From NCBI GenBank assembly GCA_028284805.1, contig JANQQZ010000132.1:24534-88533 (forward strand): a stretch of DNA of 64,000 bases, read 5' to 3'. Source of the DNA: Phycisphaerales bacterium (GTDB lineage: Bacteria; Planctomycetota; Phycisphaerae; Phycisphaerales; UBA1924). This document shows, in pieces, positions 26,989-36,554 of this stretch. The notes below the pieces were generated by a model. It ran no database searches and was not told the origin of the DNA. It saw only the letters and a program-made list of their open reading frames with translations. The position numbers and the translations under genes are program-made. Every line of letters starts with the position of its first letter. Positions within the stretch are counted from its first letter, which is position 1.

Positions 26989-28413
26989 GTGCGACACTGG
27001 ACCCGCCTGATCCGCCCCGCCCTCGCGTGCCTGGCGCTGAGCGCTGCCCTGCCCGCCCAGGCTCAGACCGATCAGCAGCCGATCGAGCTCTCCGCGAGTC
27101 CGTTCGAGCTCTCAAGCCTCGGGCTGCGATTCAACCTGCCCCTCAGCGCAACCGCGACCACGCGACGCATCGGCACCGAGGTCCAGGCCGATGTGATCGG
27201 GCCCGGCAACACCTACCGGGTGAGCATCACAAGCCGTGCCTCGTCCAACACCGAGCTGACCTCCGAGGCCGCTGCCGAGTCGATCCTCCTGAACCTCAAA
27301 GAGGCCTTCGGCGTGACCGACGGCGACTCCGGTGGGAGCGTGACCCTCGCCACCTTCGCCCAGGAGCTCCGGACGGTGGAAGCCGTCGGGTTCGCGGGCG
27401 GGGAGGCCCACCGCTTCTTCATCCGCCAGCCTGCAACCCGCGAGGGCGACGACACGGTCCGGGGCGTCGCGGTGATTGATCTTGGGCGGGGCCGCATGCT
27501 CGTGTGGGACGCCACCGCCCCCGCAGACGGGTTCGAGAACCTGGTTCCCTCGCTCGACGCGATGCTGGGCACGGTGCGGTTCGACGACCCGGAGCGGAGG
27601 GTCGCCGACCGAGGCATCGCCGTCGAAGCCGGGAAGAGGGTGATCGAGGCCATCGGCACCGACCGCCTCCGGGTCGTCTTCGACAACGACGCCGACCGCT
27701 GGCTCCGCCTCTACGAGCCGACCGCGGATGGCGACCGCGAGATCGGCTATCGGAGGGTCACCACCTGGGCCGGAACCCGCGACGAGGTCGACCTCTCCTC
27801 CAGCGGAGGCACAGACCGCACACAGGGCTTCCTTGTCCGTATCGAGGCCCGGACGCTCGGGGAGACCAGCCCACAGACGGGTGAGCGGATCATCTACGAC
27901 TCGCGCGGCACGTACTGGGTCAGCGAGGATCTGACCGCTGAGACCTGGCAGCTCTCGATCGCGATCCGAGACGGGGGACGCACGACCACGCTCACCGAGA
28001 TCGGGGCCCGCGAGGGCACCGAGGAACTCATCGTCATCGCCCAGGCGCCGAGCGGCCGTTCCGAAACGACGAGGCACCGCCTCGAAGGCGAGGGCTATCT
28101 GCCGCAGCCGCTCGTGTTGCTGTTGCCAGAACTCCTCGCCGGGACCGAGACCGCCGGAGACTTCGGCTTCTACGCCTACCGATCCGACACCAACGCGATC
28201 GCTTACCGCTCGGACTCGCTCCGACGGGCCGACGAGGGTGAGGGCTGGGTGCTCCGCAGCCGGGTCGCGCCGGGCACGCCCGAGCTCACCAAGTTCCTGA
28301 ACCAGGACGGTTCCATCCGCCGCGAGCAACTGCCGGATGGCAAGGTCTGGGACCCGATCGAGTCGAACGAGCTGGTCAATCTGTGGAGGCGGAAGCGCCT
28401 GCCGATGCAGTAG
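26989..28413 (+). CDS. Exported protein of unknown function
   Basis: 474 residues from a GTG with AGGAGCG (26977-26983) upstream. A clear Sec signal peptide is present: MRHWTRLIRPALACLALSAA then LPAQAQ, with cleavage likely after AQA near residue 25. The mature protein has no transmembrane segment and no family I recognise. It looks beta-rich with alternating polar strands, and near 60-190 it has a block that might be a DUF1795-like or lipid-binding fold, but I cannot support a name. It is divergent from rpsJ, and its last 38 bases overlap the convergent permease gene. Likely periplasmic. Confidence 0.8.
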   Translation: MRHWTRLIRPALACLALSAALPAQAQTDQQPIELSASPFELSSLGLRFNLPLSATATTRRIGTEVQADVIGPGNTYRVSITSRASSNTELTSEAAAESILLNLKEAFGVTDGDSGGSVTLATFAQELRTVEAVGFAGGEAHRFFIRQPATREGDDTVRGVAVIDLGRGRMLVWDATAPADGFENLVPSLDAMLGTVRFDDPERRVADRGIAVEAGKRVIEAIGTDRLRVVFDNDADRWLRLYEPTADGDREIGYRRVTTWAGTRDEVDLSSSGGTDRTQGFLVRIEARTLGETSPQTGERIIYDSRGTYWVSEDLTAETWQLSIAIRDGGRTTTLTEIGAREGTEELIVIAQAPSGRSETTRHRLEGEGYLPQPLVLLLPELLAGTETAGDFGFYAYRSDTNAIAYRSDSLRRADEGEGWVLRSRVAPGTPELTKFLNQDGSIRREQLPDGKVWDPIESNELVNLWRRKRLPMQ

Positions 28414-29512
28414 CGTGGCTGCAGCAGTCGTGCGAGTGCGTCGTGCCCCGACGGGTCATGATCCGGTGCAGCAATGGGCGCAGCCCGGCGTAGGTCAGCA
28501 GCGCAGCCAGGATCGCCCCGCCGATCGCCGACCCGCTCGCGTGCTGGGTCAACGGCTCGGCCGCCGGGATCCATCCGCCCTCGCTGGCGAGCCACTGCAG
28601 TCCCCAGCCGCACAGGAAGGCAACGCCCGAGATCGCACCGACGTACGCGATCAACGCCGTGCGTCCGAGGTCCTTGAGCACCCACGCCATCGCAGCCGGG
28701 TTCGTCGCCGGACCCGCAAGCAAAAAGGCCAGCGCCGCGCCGGGCCCGAGACCCTTGGCAATCAGCACCGCGACGAGCGGAGTCGATCCGGTCGCACAGA
28801 CGTAGATCACCAGCCCGAGCCCCATCGCGGCCAGGATCGCGATCGGCCCCTCGCCCATGCCATCGGACAGCAGCGATGCGGGCAGATACGCCCCCACCAC
28901 CGCCGAGAGCAGCAGACCGATGATCAACCAGCCGGCGAGATCCGCGGGCAGATCGATGAACCCGTAACGGATCGCACGCATGAACCGCTGACCCAACGGG
29001 TTGGCGGGAGCTTCGCTCGCCGCTGCAGTGCTGGCTTCATTCGTGCTCGCACAGCCGCACCCCGAGCCGGATCCTTGCGCGATCGGCAGGGGCCGATCGT
29101 CTTTCGCGAACGCATCGACCAGCAGTCCCGCCGTGATCGCGCTCGCCGCTGCGCCGATCAGCCGAGACACAGCCATCACCGGACCCAGCAAAGCCCAGGT
29201 CAGGCTGAACGCGGGCACGTCGATCTCTGGTGTCGCGACGGCGAACGATGTCGCGGCGCCCTTCGAGGCACCCTGCGTCCGCAGCGCCGCCGCCGCGGGG
29301 ATCACGCTGCACGAACACAGCGGGAGCGGAGCACCGATCAGGGCACCCTTCACGACCGAGCCGGCGCCCTTCCGCCCCAGCTGGCCCGCGAGCCATCGCT
29401 GAGGCACGAACTCGTGCAGCACGCCCGCGACGGCGAAGCCGAGCAGCAGCCACAGACCTGCATCGCCGAGGATCGCTCCGAGTGCGTCAAGCAGCCGCGT
29501 CAGCTCTTCCAT
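28376..29512 (-). CDS. Heavy-metal/metalloid permease (ArsP_1/DUF318, SO_0444-like)
   Basis: 378 residues with about eight membrane helices. The family hallmark PLCSCSVIPAAAAL near residue 63 contains the CSC motif, and a second repeat carries ATGSTPLVAVLIAKGL and GPATNPAAMAWV. The central loop holds GCGCAS, and the C-terminus ends with a His/Cys cluster (THSHDCCSH), both suitable for metal binding. Members have been linked to copper/zinc efflux or organoarsenical export; the metal here is not determinable. The signature helices form two inverted halves. No regulator gene is adjacent. Confidence 0.85.
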   Translation of the reverse strand: MEELTRLLDALGAILGDAGLWLLLGFAVAGVLHEFVPQRWLAGQLGRKGAGSVVKGALIGAPLPLCSCSVIPAAAALRTQGASKGAATSFAVATPEIDVPAFSLTWALLGPVMAVSRLIGAAASAITAGLLVDAFAKDDRPLPIAQGSGSGCGCASTNEASTAAASEAPANPLGQRFMRAIRYGFIDLPADLAGWLIIGLLLSAVVGAYLPASLLSDGMGEGPIAILAAMGLGLVIYVCATGSTPLVAVLIAKGLGPGAALAFLLAGPATNPAAMAWVLKDLGRTALIAYVGAISGVAFLCGWGLQWLASEGGWIPAAEPLTQHASGSAIGGAILAALLTYAGLRPLLHRIMTRRGTTHSHDCCSHATASAGASASTD

Positions 29513-29586
29513 GCCCGGCCCGTCTCCCTTCGCTTCCGATGCCTGTAGTATCTGATCGTTCGCCCCTCGACTCCCGGAGATTCCCG

Positions 29587-31674
29587 ATGCCGAACCGAAT
29601 TCTGCACACCTTTGTTCGATTCTCCGTTCTCACAGGTCCGATCGCGCTGCTGGCAGCCGCGGGCTGCGGTACGAACGGTTCGTCGGCGGCCTCCGCGTCG
29701 AACGGCATGAACACCGAGCCAGGCCCGGGGGGAGCGCCCTATGCCGTGATCGATGGCCAGGCAGTCCAGGTGCCCAACATCCCGATGGGCGACCCGGCGA
29801 CCATCGCGGCGATCCTCGACGAGGGCAAGAACCGGAACCAGGTCATGGATCACCTCCATCACCTGTGCGTCGAGATCGGGCCTCGCCTCACGGCATCCAG
29901 CGCACTCGAGGAGGCCAACCTCTGGAGCGCCAACCGCTTCGAGGCCTGGGGCCTGCAGAACGTCGAGAACGAAGTCTGGGAGAACGCGACGCTGCGATTC
30001 GACCGGGGCCCCTCGTGGGGCCGCGTGCTCGAAGCCGACGACGAGGGCGCGTTCACCGAGGTCCGTGAGCTCGAGTTCACCACGCTGAGCTGGGCGCCGG
30101 GCACCGATGGCCCGAGCCGGGGCCGCGTCGTGCGGATGCCGACCACGATGGAAGAGCTTGAGGCGACCCGGGGCAGCCTCGAGGGCGCCTGGGTGCTGAT
30201 CTCGCCCTACCAGGGCGGGCGCGAGGGAATCCGCGGCGTGGGCAGGGCAATGGCGGCCCGGCACGTCATGCATGCCGAACTCCGCCAATCGATGGCCGAC
30301 GGCGAGACCATGAACCTCCCCGCCCCCTCCGACTTCCCCAACGACGGCGTCTCCGGCGTCTGGACCGGCACCGCAACCGGGCCCGCCATCCCCAACGGCG
30401 AGACCGACTTCATCATGACGCTCCGCATGGCGGACGACGGCACGGTCACCGGACAGGCCGGCCTGCCCGCGATGGGCTTCACCACCACCATCCTCGACGC
30501 CTCCTACAGCGACGGCATCCTCGCCTTCGTCTGGCCCACGCCCGTCGGCGACCGCCCGATGACCTTCCCCCTCGCCGACGGCATGACCAAAATGGAAGCC
30601 CCCGATCCGGGCGGCAACGGCGTGTACGTCTTCGACGCTGTGCTCCAGCAGGAGGAGCGCGCTGACCCGGACGACATCGGGCGGTACATCGCGCAAGAGA
30701 TCCTCTCCGAGGGCCCCGCGGGCTTCCTCTCCAGCTCGCGTGACGAGCGTGTCTGGACGACCTCGGTCAAGCGAGGCATGGACCTGCTCAACCTGACCCG
30801 CGCCGACGTCGGGCGGGACGTCGAGGTCAACATCCGCGATTCCGACTACCGCTGGATCAACTCCGACCTCGCCGACGGGCAGGACGTCTTTGTCGAGTTC
30901 GACCTCAGCCACAGCTTCGCCGACGGGCCCATCCCGCTCTACAACACGATCGCCGAGATCCCGGGCACCGAGAAACCCGACGAGGTCGTGATTGTCTGCG
31001 CCCACATCGACTCGTGGAACGGGCCGGGCAGTCAGGGCGTGCTCGACAACGGCACGGGCACGGCCGTCACGCTCGAGGCCGCCCGCATCCTGGCCGCCGT
31101 CGGAGCCCGCCCCAAGCGGACCATCCGCTTCATGCTGTGGACGGGCGAGGAACAGGGCCTGCTCGGCGCACGGGCCTACGTCGCCTCGCTCAGCGAAGAG
31201 GAACGCGCCAAGATCGTCGCGTGCCTCAACGACGACGGCGGCACCAACTACCAGGGCGGCTACCCGGCCGCCAGCGTCATGGTCCCCTACCTTGCCGCCG
31301 CGAGCGCCCCCACCAACGGGCAGTTCTTCAGCCAGATCGACCATGACGCGATGCTTGCCGACGACAATCCCGACAACGACGCCCGCGCGGGCTGGATGGA
31401 CGTGAACATCCGCGATACGGGGACATACATCAACACGCACCGCGGCTCCGATCATGCTGCGTTCAATGAGGCAGGCATCCCGGGCTTCTACTCTGACGAG
31501 GTCGGCCGGAGCAACTACCGCTTCGGCTGGCATACACAGAACGATCGGATCGACCTCGCGATCGAGGAGTACCTGGTCCAGTCGGCGACCAACGCCGCGA
31601 TCGTCGCCTACAACCTCGCGAGCGCGCCGGAGATGCTGCCCCGCGTCACGGGCCAGCAGGACCGCGACGACTAA
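29587..31674 (+). CDS. M28-family metallopeptidase lipoprotein with inserted beta domain
   Basis: 695 residues from the ATG at 29587 with GGAG 8 bases upstream. A lipoprotein signal peptide ends in the lipobox LAAAGC near residue 26. Residues about 60-250 include the start of a PA-like domain (EGAWVLISPYQGG). The M28 peptidase core begins near 465: zinc ligands are AHIDSW (His, Asp), GVLDNGTG (Asp), TGEEQG (catalytic Glu-Glu), LNDDGG and SDHAAFNEAGIPGF (His). About residues 254-355 (GVSGVWTGTATG... to GGNGVYVFDAVL) look like a separate lipocalin-like beta domain placed inside the PA domain, since AQEILSEGPAGFLSSS resumes PA-like sequence afterwards. Probably an exported aminopeptidase or carboxypeptidase. 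Confidence 0.85.
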   Translation: MPNRILHTFVRFSVLTGPIALLAAAGCGTNGSSAASASNGMNTEPGPGGAPYAVIDGQAVQVPNIPMGDPATIAAILDEGKNRNQVMDHLHHLCVEIGPRLTASSALEEANLWSANRFEAWGLQNVENEVWENATLRFDRGPSWGRVLEADDEGAFTEVRELEFTTLSWAPGTDGPSRGRVVRMPTTMEELEATRGSLEGAWVLISPYQGGREGIRGVGRAMAARHVMHAELRQSMADGETMNLPAPSDFPNDGVSGVWTGTATGPAIPNGETDFIMTLRMADDGTVTGQAGLPAMGFTTTILDASYSDGILAFVWPTPVGDRPMTFPLADGMTKMEAPDPGGNGVYVFDAVLQQEERADPDDIGRYIAQEILSEGPAGFLSSSRDERVWTTSVKRGMDLLNLTRADVGRDVEVNIRDSDYRWINSDLADGQDVFVEFDLSHSFADGPIPLYNTIAEIPGTEKPDEVVIVCAHIDSWNGPGSQGVLDNGTGTAVTLEAARILAAVGARPKRTIRFMLWTGEEQGLLGARAYVASLSEEERAKIVACLNDDGGTNYQGGYPAASVMVPYLAAASAPTNGQFFSQIDHDAMLADDNPDNDARAGWMDVNIRDTGTYINTHRGSDHAAFNEAGIPGFYSDEVGRSNYRFGWHTQNDRIDLAIEEYLVQSATNAAIVAYNLASAPEMLPRVTGQQDRDD

Positions 31675-31723
31675 ACGAGCCGTTCGCACCGCCCCGATTG
31701 GAGCCTTGGCACACGGAGACACG

Positions 31724-32752
31724 ATGGCGACGGAACGCCTGCTCAGCCCACAATCGAGCGATGCCGACTCCGAACCGGGCGGCAACCCGCTCCGCCCAAC
31801 CCGGCTCGCCGAGTACGTCGGGCAGCCCGAGCTCATCGAGCGCCTCTCGATCGCCATCGAGGCCAGCCGAAAACGCTCCGAGCCCATCGAGCACCTGCTG
31901 CTCCACGGTCCCCCCGGGCTGGGCAAGACTACTCTCGCACACGTTGCGGCGAATGAGATGGGCTCGACCGTCCACGCGACCAGCGGGCCTGCGCTCGCGA
32001 GGGGCACCGACCTGGTCGCCACGCTCACGCGACTCCAGCCTCACGACGTGCTCTTCATCGATGAGATCCACCGCCTGCCCATCGCGGTCGAGGAGTTCAT
32101 CTACCCCGCGATGGAGGACTTCCGGATCGACGTCACCATCGACTCAGGCTTGCACGCCCAGACGGTGCAGATCAAGTGCCCGCCCTTCACGCTGATCGGC
32201 GCGACGACGCGCGCAGGGCTGCTCAGCTCGCCGCTCCGGTCGCGCTTCGGGCTCGCGCATCACCTGCGGTACTACAACGACGCTGACCTGCTCAGGATCC
32301 TGACTCGTTCGGCCCAGATCCTGGGGGTCACCGCTGCCGCCGAGTCGGCTCTGCACCGCATCGGCTCGCGCAGCCGGGGCACACCACGGATCGCCAACCG
32401 CCTGCTCCGGCGTGTGCGCGACTACGCAGACGTCCGCGCCGAAGGCCGCATCGATGAATCGGTCGTCGACGCCGCCCTCCAGCTCGAAGGGATCGACCGT
32501 ATCGGGCTGGACGAGCTGGACCGCGCGTATCTGCGCACGATCGCGACGACGTACGAGGGCGGGCCGGTTGGTCTCGAAGCGGTCGCCGCCACCATGAACC
32601 AGGACGCGGGCACGCTCGAGGACATGATCGAGCCCTTCCTGCTCCAGAGCGGGTTCCTCGCCCGCACGAGACGGGGGCGGAAGCTCACACAAGCCGGCGC
32701 CGATCACATCGGGGTCGAGATCGCCTCGTCCGACGACGCCGAGCTGTTCTGA
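31724..32752 (+). CDS. ruvB: Holliday junction branch-migration ATPase RuvB
   Basis: 342 residues, standard length, from the ATG at 31724. RuvB is a hexameric AAA+ motor that moves Holliday junctions with RuvA. Visible are LRPTRLAEYVGQPELIERL, Walker A GPPGLGKTTLAH near 63, Walker B DEIHRLP near 113, sensor I GATTRAG, the arginine-finger SPLRSRFG, and the C-terminal winged helix GPVGLEAVAATMNQDAGTLED. ruvA and ruvC are not adjacent. Its 3' end overlaps the convergent GT87 gene by 49 bases. Confidence 0.97.
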   Translation: MATERLLSPQSSDADSEPGGNPLRPTRLAEYVGQPELIERLSIAIEASRKRSEPIEHLLLHGPPGLGKTTLAHVAANEMGSTVHATSGPALARGTDLVATLTRLQPHDVLFIDEIHRLPIAVEEFIYPAMEDFRIDVTIDSGLHAQTVQIKCPPFTLIGATTRAGLLSSPLRSRFGLAHHLRYYNDADLLRILTRSAQILGVTAAAESALHRIGSRSRGTPRIANRLLRRVRDYADVRAEGRIDESVVDAALQLEGIDRIGLDELDRAYLRTIATTYEGGPVGLEAVAATMNQDAGTLEDMIEPFLLQSGFLARTRRGRKLTQAGADHIGVEIASSDDAELF

Positions 32753-34035
32753 CGCACCCACGCCAGCCCCGACCACAGCACCGCCGCGTAGCAGAGCAGC
32801 GCGCACCACATCGCGCCGCTCACCGATCGCCAGACAGGGAGCGCGACCTCGGATGACCAGGTCTCGCCGCCGCCAGGGGGCATCGTCATACCCAGGAACG
32901 CCACCCCGACGCCCGCGAGCGGCACCCAGCGTGCCCGCCCACTGTGCACCATCGCGAGCACCATCGCCCCCTGATAGACCAGCGTAAGCAGGACCATGTG
33001 ACGAACCGTGGTCTGAGGGCTCATCGCCATCGCGGCAACGACCAGCCCGAGCCACTCGAGCGTGGCGAGACGCTCACGCGTGTCCCGCGCGCGTTCGCCG
33101 AGCCAGAACCGGAAGCTGTGAAGCGCATACATGCGCCACGCGACGAGCACGAGCAGCCCGCCCAGCGCCGCCGCCAGCAGGGGCACCGCGAGGCCCGGCA
33201 ATGCCAGGCGATCGATCAGCTTCGCCGCGAGCGCCGGCAGCGAGATGTTCAACTCCCACGTGAGCGAGTGGACGTTGACGCCCCCTGTGTTCGCCAGATC
33301 GGGCCCCGCGTCGACCACATGCACGAGCCGCCCCAGGCTGGTGCTCACGAACTCGGCGTTCCGCTCCCACCCGAAGACCATCGCAGGCAGGAGCAAGCCG
33401 CCGATCGCACCGCCCACGACGCCAACGCCCAGCCGCACGCGCCGGCGGACAGCCGCGAAGACCAGGACAATCAGCGAAAGATACTTGATGTTTGACGCGA
33501 GACCGGCCAGCACCCCCGCCAACAGCGGGCGACGGTCGATCCAGTGGAGCCCGACCGCAAACGCGAGCAGCAGCAAGCTATCGGTCTGGCCCTGCTCGAG
33601 CTGCCATCGCATCTGATCGAACGCCGGCAGCAATCCACCCGCAACGACGCACACCACGGTCGGGGCACGCGCCTGCACCCCGAAGCGGCGCAGCAACGCT
33701 CGCGCGGCGATCACGAATGCTGCGGCGATGACCGTGGTGTTGATCCCGAACCAGATGAGGTAGGCGGTGTTGCGCTCGAGCCCCGCCACCGGACGCAGGA
33801 TCGCCGCCAGAAGGGGCGGGTAGATGTAGCCCTTCCGGAATGATTCGTAGGGGTCCCCGCCTTCAGCAGCAGCCACCGCGGCGTGGTAGAAGTGATCGAA
33901 ATCGCGGTGGTAGGTCGGATCGCGATCGTGCTTGCGTGTCTGCGAGGTCGCCCGAAGCGTGTAGTACCCCGCCGCGACGACAAGAAGCACGACCGAGAGC
34001 CAGACAAGCCAGCGGGGGAGCCGGGCGTCGGTCAC
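32704..34035 (-). CDS. GT87-type polyprenol-phosphate-dependent glycosyltransferase (DUF2029)
   Basis: 443 residues with about nine to ten membrane helices. The N-terminal periplasmic loop has the GT-C type acidic signature DFDHFYHAAVAAAEGGDPYES followed by GYIYPPLLAAIL, as in GT87 mannosyltransferases. Members move sugars from polyprenyl-phosphate donors to glycolipids or glycans outside the membrane. It starts at a GTG overlapping the stop of the upstream glycosyltransferase (GTGA). That enzyme could make the polyprenyl-phosphate sugar, so the pair probably acts together. The acceptor is unknown. Confidence 0.82.
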   Translation of the reverse strand: MTDARLPRWLVWLSVVLLVVAAGYYTLRATSQTRKHDRDPTYHRDFDHFYHAAVAAAEGGDPYESFRKGYIYPPLLAAILRPVAGLERNTAYLIWFGINTTVIAAAFVIAARALLRRFGVQARAPTVVCVVAGGLLPAFDQMRWQLEQGQTDSLLLLAFAVGLHWIDRRPLLAGVLAGLASNIKYLSLIVLVFAAVRRRVRLGVGVVGGAIGGLLLPAMVFGWERNAEFVSTSLGRLVHVVDAGPDLANTGGVNVHSLTWELNISLPALAAKLIDRLALPGLAVPLLAAALGGLLVLVAWRMYALHSFRFWLGERARDTRERLATLEWLGLVVAAMAMSPQTTVRHMVLLTLVYQGAMVLAMVHSGRARWVPLAGVGVAFLGMTMPPGGGETWSSEVALPVWRSVSGAMWCALLCYAAVLWSGLAWVRQNSSASSDEAISTPM

Positions 34036-34868
34036 CCCTGGGCCCCGCCCGCGCGTGCCGGTGCCTCACGCTCGCCGGGCTTGACCTCGATCTGCGCGTC
34101 AGACCTGCGGTCATCCGGGGGCTTGATCGAAGCACCGCTGTAATCGCGGAACCGGATCCGCACCGCCTGGCCCAGCATCTTGAGACCATCGATGACGGGG
34201 TTGATCTGCCCGCCATCGACGTGTCGCCATCGGATGCCGACCTCCTCGACACGCGTGCCGAGTCGCTGCGCGAGCAGCAGGTGCTCGAGATCGAACGCGA
34301 ACCGGTCCTCGACCCCGTGAGCAGCGATCGCCTGGGCGACGTCGTGCCGGTAGAGCTTGAAGCCGCACTGCGTGTCCTTGGCGAGCCGCAAGCCGAGCGT
34401 CAGCAGGGCCGTTTTGAAGATCAGCCCCGTCAGCCTTCGGAAGCCCTTGGCGTCGATCTCGGCGCCGCGAGCCGACCGTGACCCGGCCACGATGCCCGTG
34501 CCGCCGTCCGCCTGTGCCAGCAGCTTGTCGACCTCGCACACCCGGGCGGCGTTGTCCGCGTCCATCATCAGGCGCCAGCGCCCTCGGGCCTCCGCCAATC
34601 CCGCCCGGACCGCGGCCCCCTTGCCCCGGTTGCGTGCGAGACGCACCAGCGTGACCCGTTGCACCGCCCCGTCCGCCCGTGACTTCAGATATGGGCGAAC
34701 CGTCTCAACGGTGTCGTCGGGGGAGCCATCATCGACGAGCACGACCTCGGACGATTCCGTGCGAGGACTCAGCGTCGCGAGGACATCGCGGAGCGTGGGC
34801 TCGATCCGGGCCGCCTCCCGGTACATCGGGATGATCACCGAGAGCATAATCGGCTGTGCGTCCTGCAC
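34032..34868 (-). CDS. Family 2 glycosyltransferase, dolichyl-phosphate glucose/mannose synthase-like
   Basis: 278 residues. The GT-A fold is read from LSVIIPMYREAARIEPTL, the nucleotide-binding VVLVDDGSPDDT, the ARNRGKGAAVRAGLAEARG segment and the metal-binding LMMDADNAA. The later DTQCGFKLYRHDVA and FDLEHLLLAQRLG follow the polyprenyl-phosphate glycosyltransferase pattern (ALG5/DPM1-like). No C-terminal membrane helices are seen. The start is a GTG with GGGGA 6 bases upstream; the ATG at 34847 is possible. It probably supplies a lipid-linked sugar to the coupled GT87 enzyme. Confidence 0.85.
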   Translation of the reverse strand: MQDAQPIMLSVIIPMYREAARIEPTLRDVLATLSPRTESSEVVLVDDGSPDDTVETVRPYLKSRADGAVQRVTLVRLARNRGKGAAVRAGLAEARGRWRLMMDADNAARVCEVDKLLAQADGGTGIVAGSRSARGAEIDAKGFRRLTGLIFKTALLTLGLRLAKDTQCGFKLYRHDVAQAIAAHGVEDRFAFDLEHLLLAQRLGTRVEEVGIRWRHVDGGQINPVIDGLKMLGQAVRIRFRDYSGASIKPPDDRRSDAQIEVKPGEREAPARAGGAQG

Positions 34869-34889
34869 GCGCGTCCCCGATCCGTACGG

Positions 34890-35645
34890 TCAGCGCTTCG
34901 ACCCGGCGCCGAGCCGGGCCGTCGCCTCCTCGTCGAGGTACAAGAAGCACCCGCAGTTCGAGCAGTTCGTCAGCACACCGCTGAGCAGCGAGTTGAGCAG
35001 TTCGACCGGGAGTGTCATCATGCAGCCAGTACAAGAGATCTCGTGGCGGCGCTTGTCGAGCACCTCGATGCTCGCCATCGCGTCTTCGTCGCGCTCCTCG
35101 AGCAGTTTCTCGAGGGTCGCGAGCGTCTTCGCATCGACCTCGGCCGCCACGCGTGCACGCTCGGCTTCGAGCTCGGTCACGCGGTCCTTGATCTCGTCAC
35201 GGCGCTGCGCGCGATCCGTCTCTGCGACATCGCGGATCTTCTCACGCTCGGTGTGCTGCTGGTGCGCGGAGTCGAGCTCGGCCTTAACCTGCTCGACCTT
35301 CTCGAGCAGCTCGAGGGCGTCCTCTTCCACGCGACCACGCTCGACCTTCTGCCCGTTGACCTCGACCAGCAGGGCCTGGTACTCCTTGTTGGTGGAGGCC
35401 GTGTTCATCTGCTGGCGGAGCTTCTCGATCCGTTCATCGAGCAGGGCCATCTCGCCCTCGCGCTCGCGGGCCGACGCCTCGAGCTGACGGAGCTGAGACT
35501 CGAGCGACTCGCGCTGGGAGCCGAGGCCGGTGAGCTGGCGTTCTTGTTCCTGAAGGAATCGTTCAGCGGTCCGCAATCGGCTCTGCAGGCCTCGGAGCTG
35601 GCGCTCGATTTTGTACACAGCCAACAGCTTCTCGATCTGGCTCAT
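34890..35645 (-). CDS. Coiled-coil protein with C-terminal C4 zinc ribbon (DUF164/CdsZ-like)
   Basis: 251 residues from the ATG at 35645 (MSQIEKLLAVYKIERQL); an upstream GTG-type start at 35672 adds nine residues without clear homology. Residues about 5-180 are a long antiparallel coiled coil rich in Glu, Gln and Arg. The C-terminus carries two Cys pairs, SCTGCMM and NCSNCG, about 22 residues apart. This matches the C4-type zinc-ribbon family found in many bacteria and chlamydiae, with no settled role. It lies 21 bases upstream of the GT2 gene on the same strand. Confidence 0.83.
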   Translation of the reverse strand: MSQIEKLLAVYKIERQLRGLQSRLRTAERFLQEQERQLTGLGSQRESLESQLRQLEASAREREGEMALLDERIEKLRQQMNTASTNKEYQALLVEVNGQKVERGRVEEDALELLEKVEQVKAELDSAHQQHTEREKIRDVAETDRAQRRDEIKDRVTELEAERARVAAEVDAKTLATLEKLLEERDEDAMASIEVLDKRRHEISCTGCMMTLPVELLNSLLSGVLTNCSNCGCFLYLDEEATARLGAGSKR

Positions 35646-35694
35646 ATGCCGGTCGTCCTCCACGCTTGGCACTCAAGAGAATAGCACACACCGC

Positions 35695-36549
35695 TCAGGA
35701 GAGCAGCCGCAGCGACCAGAACGCGACGACGCCAACCAGCAAGGGCGAATCCAGGACATCGAGCCAGCCGCCGAAACCGGGCAGACTCCGGCTGGCGTCC
35801 TTCCGCCCCGCGTCTCGTTTGAAGAGGCTCGCGACCAGATCACCAACCTGTCCGAGCAGCCCGACCGCCCCGCCCATGAAAAACGCACCCACGTAGCTCA
35901 GATCGATCACGATCCCGGCCCGTTTCAGCATCCACAGCCCCGCTGCCGAGACCAGCGCGGCCGTCAGCACGCCCCCGACAAGCCCCTCTTGCGTCTTCCC
36001 TGGACTCAGCCAGGGTGCGAGCTTTCTGCGACCGATCGCCCGCCCCGTGAAGTAGGCTCCGATATCACACGACTTGGTGACCAGCACCACCCAGAGGCAG
36101 ACCCAGGCGGAGTGCTCCAGGCGGAGCAGGATCCAGAACCCGCCCAGAACCCCGAGATACGTGAACGAAAGCAGCACGCCCCCCGTCCCCGCGACGATGC
36201 CCTCGAACGACCGATGGCGAGCAAAATACAGCAGCGACAGGAGCATCACGGTGATCGCAGCTGCCGAGACGACAGGCCCCCCCCTCGCGCTCACCGTGGT
36301 CGCGAGCACCCCGATCAGCGACGCCGCGACACTCATCACGGTCGAGGCGAGCACGCCGTTGTCGCGCAGGATCCGGGCGAGCTCCCAGGACGCAAAGCCG
36401 AGCGCGATGCAGACCATCGGCAACAACACCGAAGCCGCGGGCAGTTGACGATCACCGAGCGTCTGAAACGAGATCCACTCGTCCAGCCAGAACAGACCGA
36501 TCACGGCAAGCACGAAGAAAGGACCGAACAGCAGGCGATCGCGGAGCAC
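35695..36549 (-). CDS. cdsA: Phosphatidate cytidylyltransferase CdsA
   Basis: 284 residues with about seven to eight membrane helices. It makes CDP-diacylglycerol from phosphatidate and CTP for phospholipid synthesis. The family signature near the C-terminus is seen as SLFKRDAGRKDASRSLPGFG and GWLDVLDS, and VVLVTKSCDIGAYFTGRAIGR carries the central acidic site. The signature glycine-histidine-glycine is GFG here, a small variation. It starts at a GTG, 5 bases after the uppS stop, so the two are linked as in many bacteria. Confidence 0.94.
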   Translation of the reverse strand: MLRDRLLFGPFFVLAVIGLFWLDEWISFQTLGDRQLPAASVLLPMVCIALGFASWELARILRDNGVLASTVMSVAASLIGVLATTVSARGGPVVSAAAITVMLLSLLYFARHRSFEGIVAGTGGVLLSFTYLGVLGGFWILLRLEHSAWVCLWVVLVTKSCDIGAYFTGRAIGRRKLAPWLSPGKTQEGLVGGVLTAALVSAAGLWMLKRAGIVIDLSYVGAFFMGGAVGLLGQVGDLVASLFKRDAGRKDASRSLPGFGGWLDVLDSPLLVGVVAFWSLRLLS

Positions 36550-36554
36550 CCGAT

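Noticed and set aside
29230..29586. Longer N-terminus for the M28 peptidase
   Set aside because: The ATG at 29587 has a ribosome site and is followed by a proper lipoprotein signal; upstream sequence is antisense to the permease.
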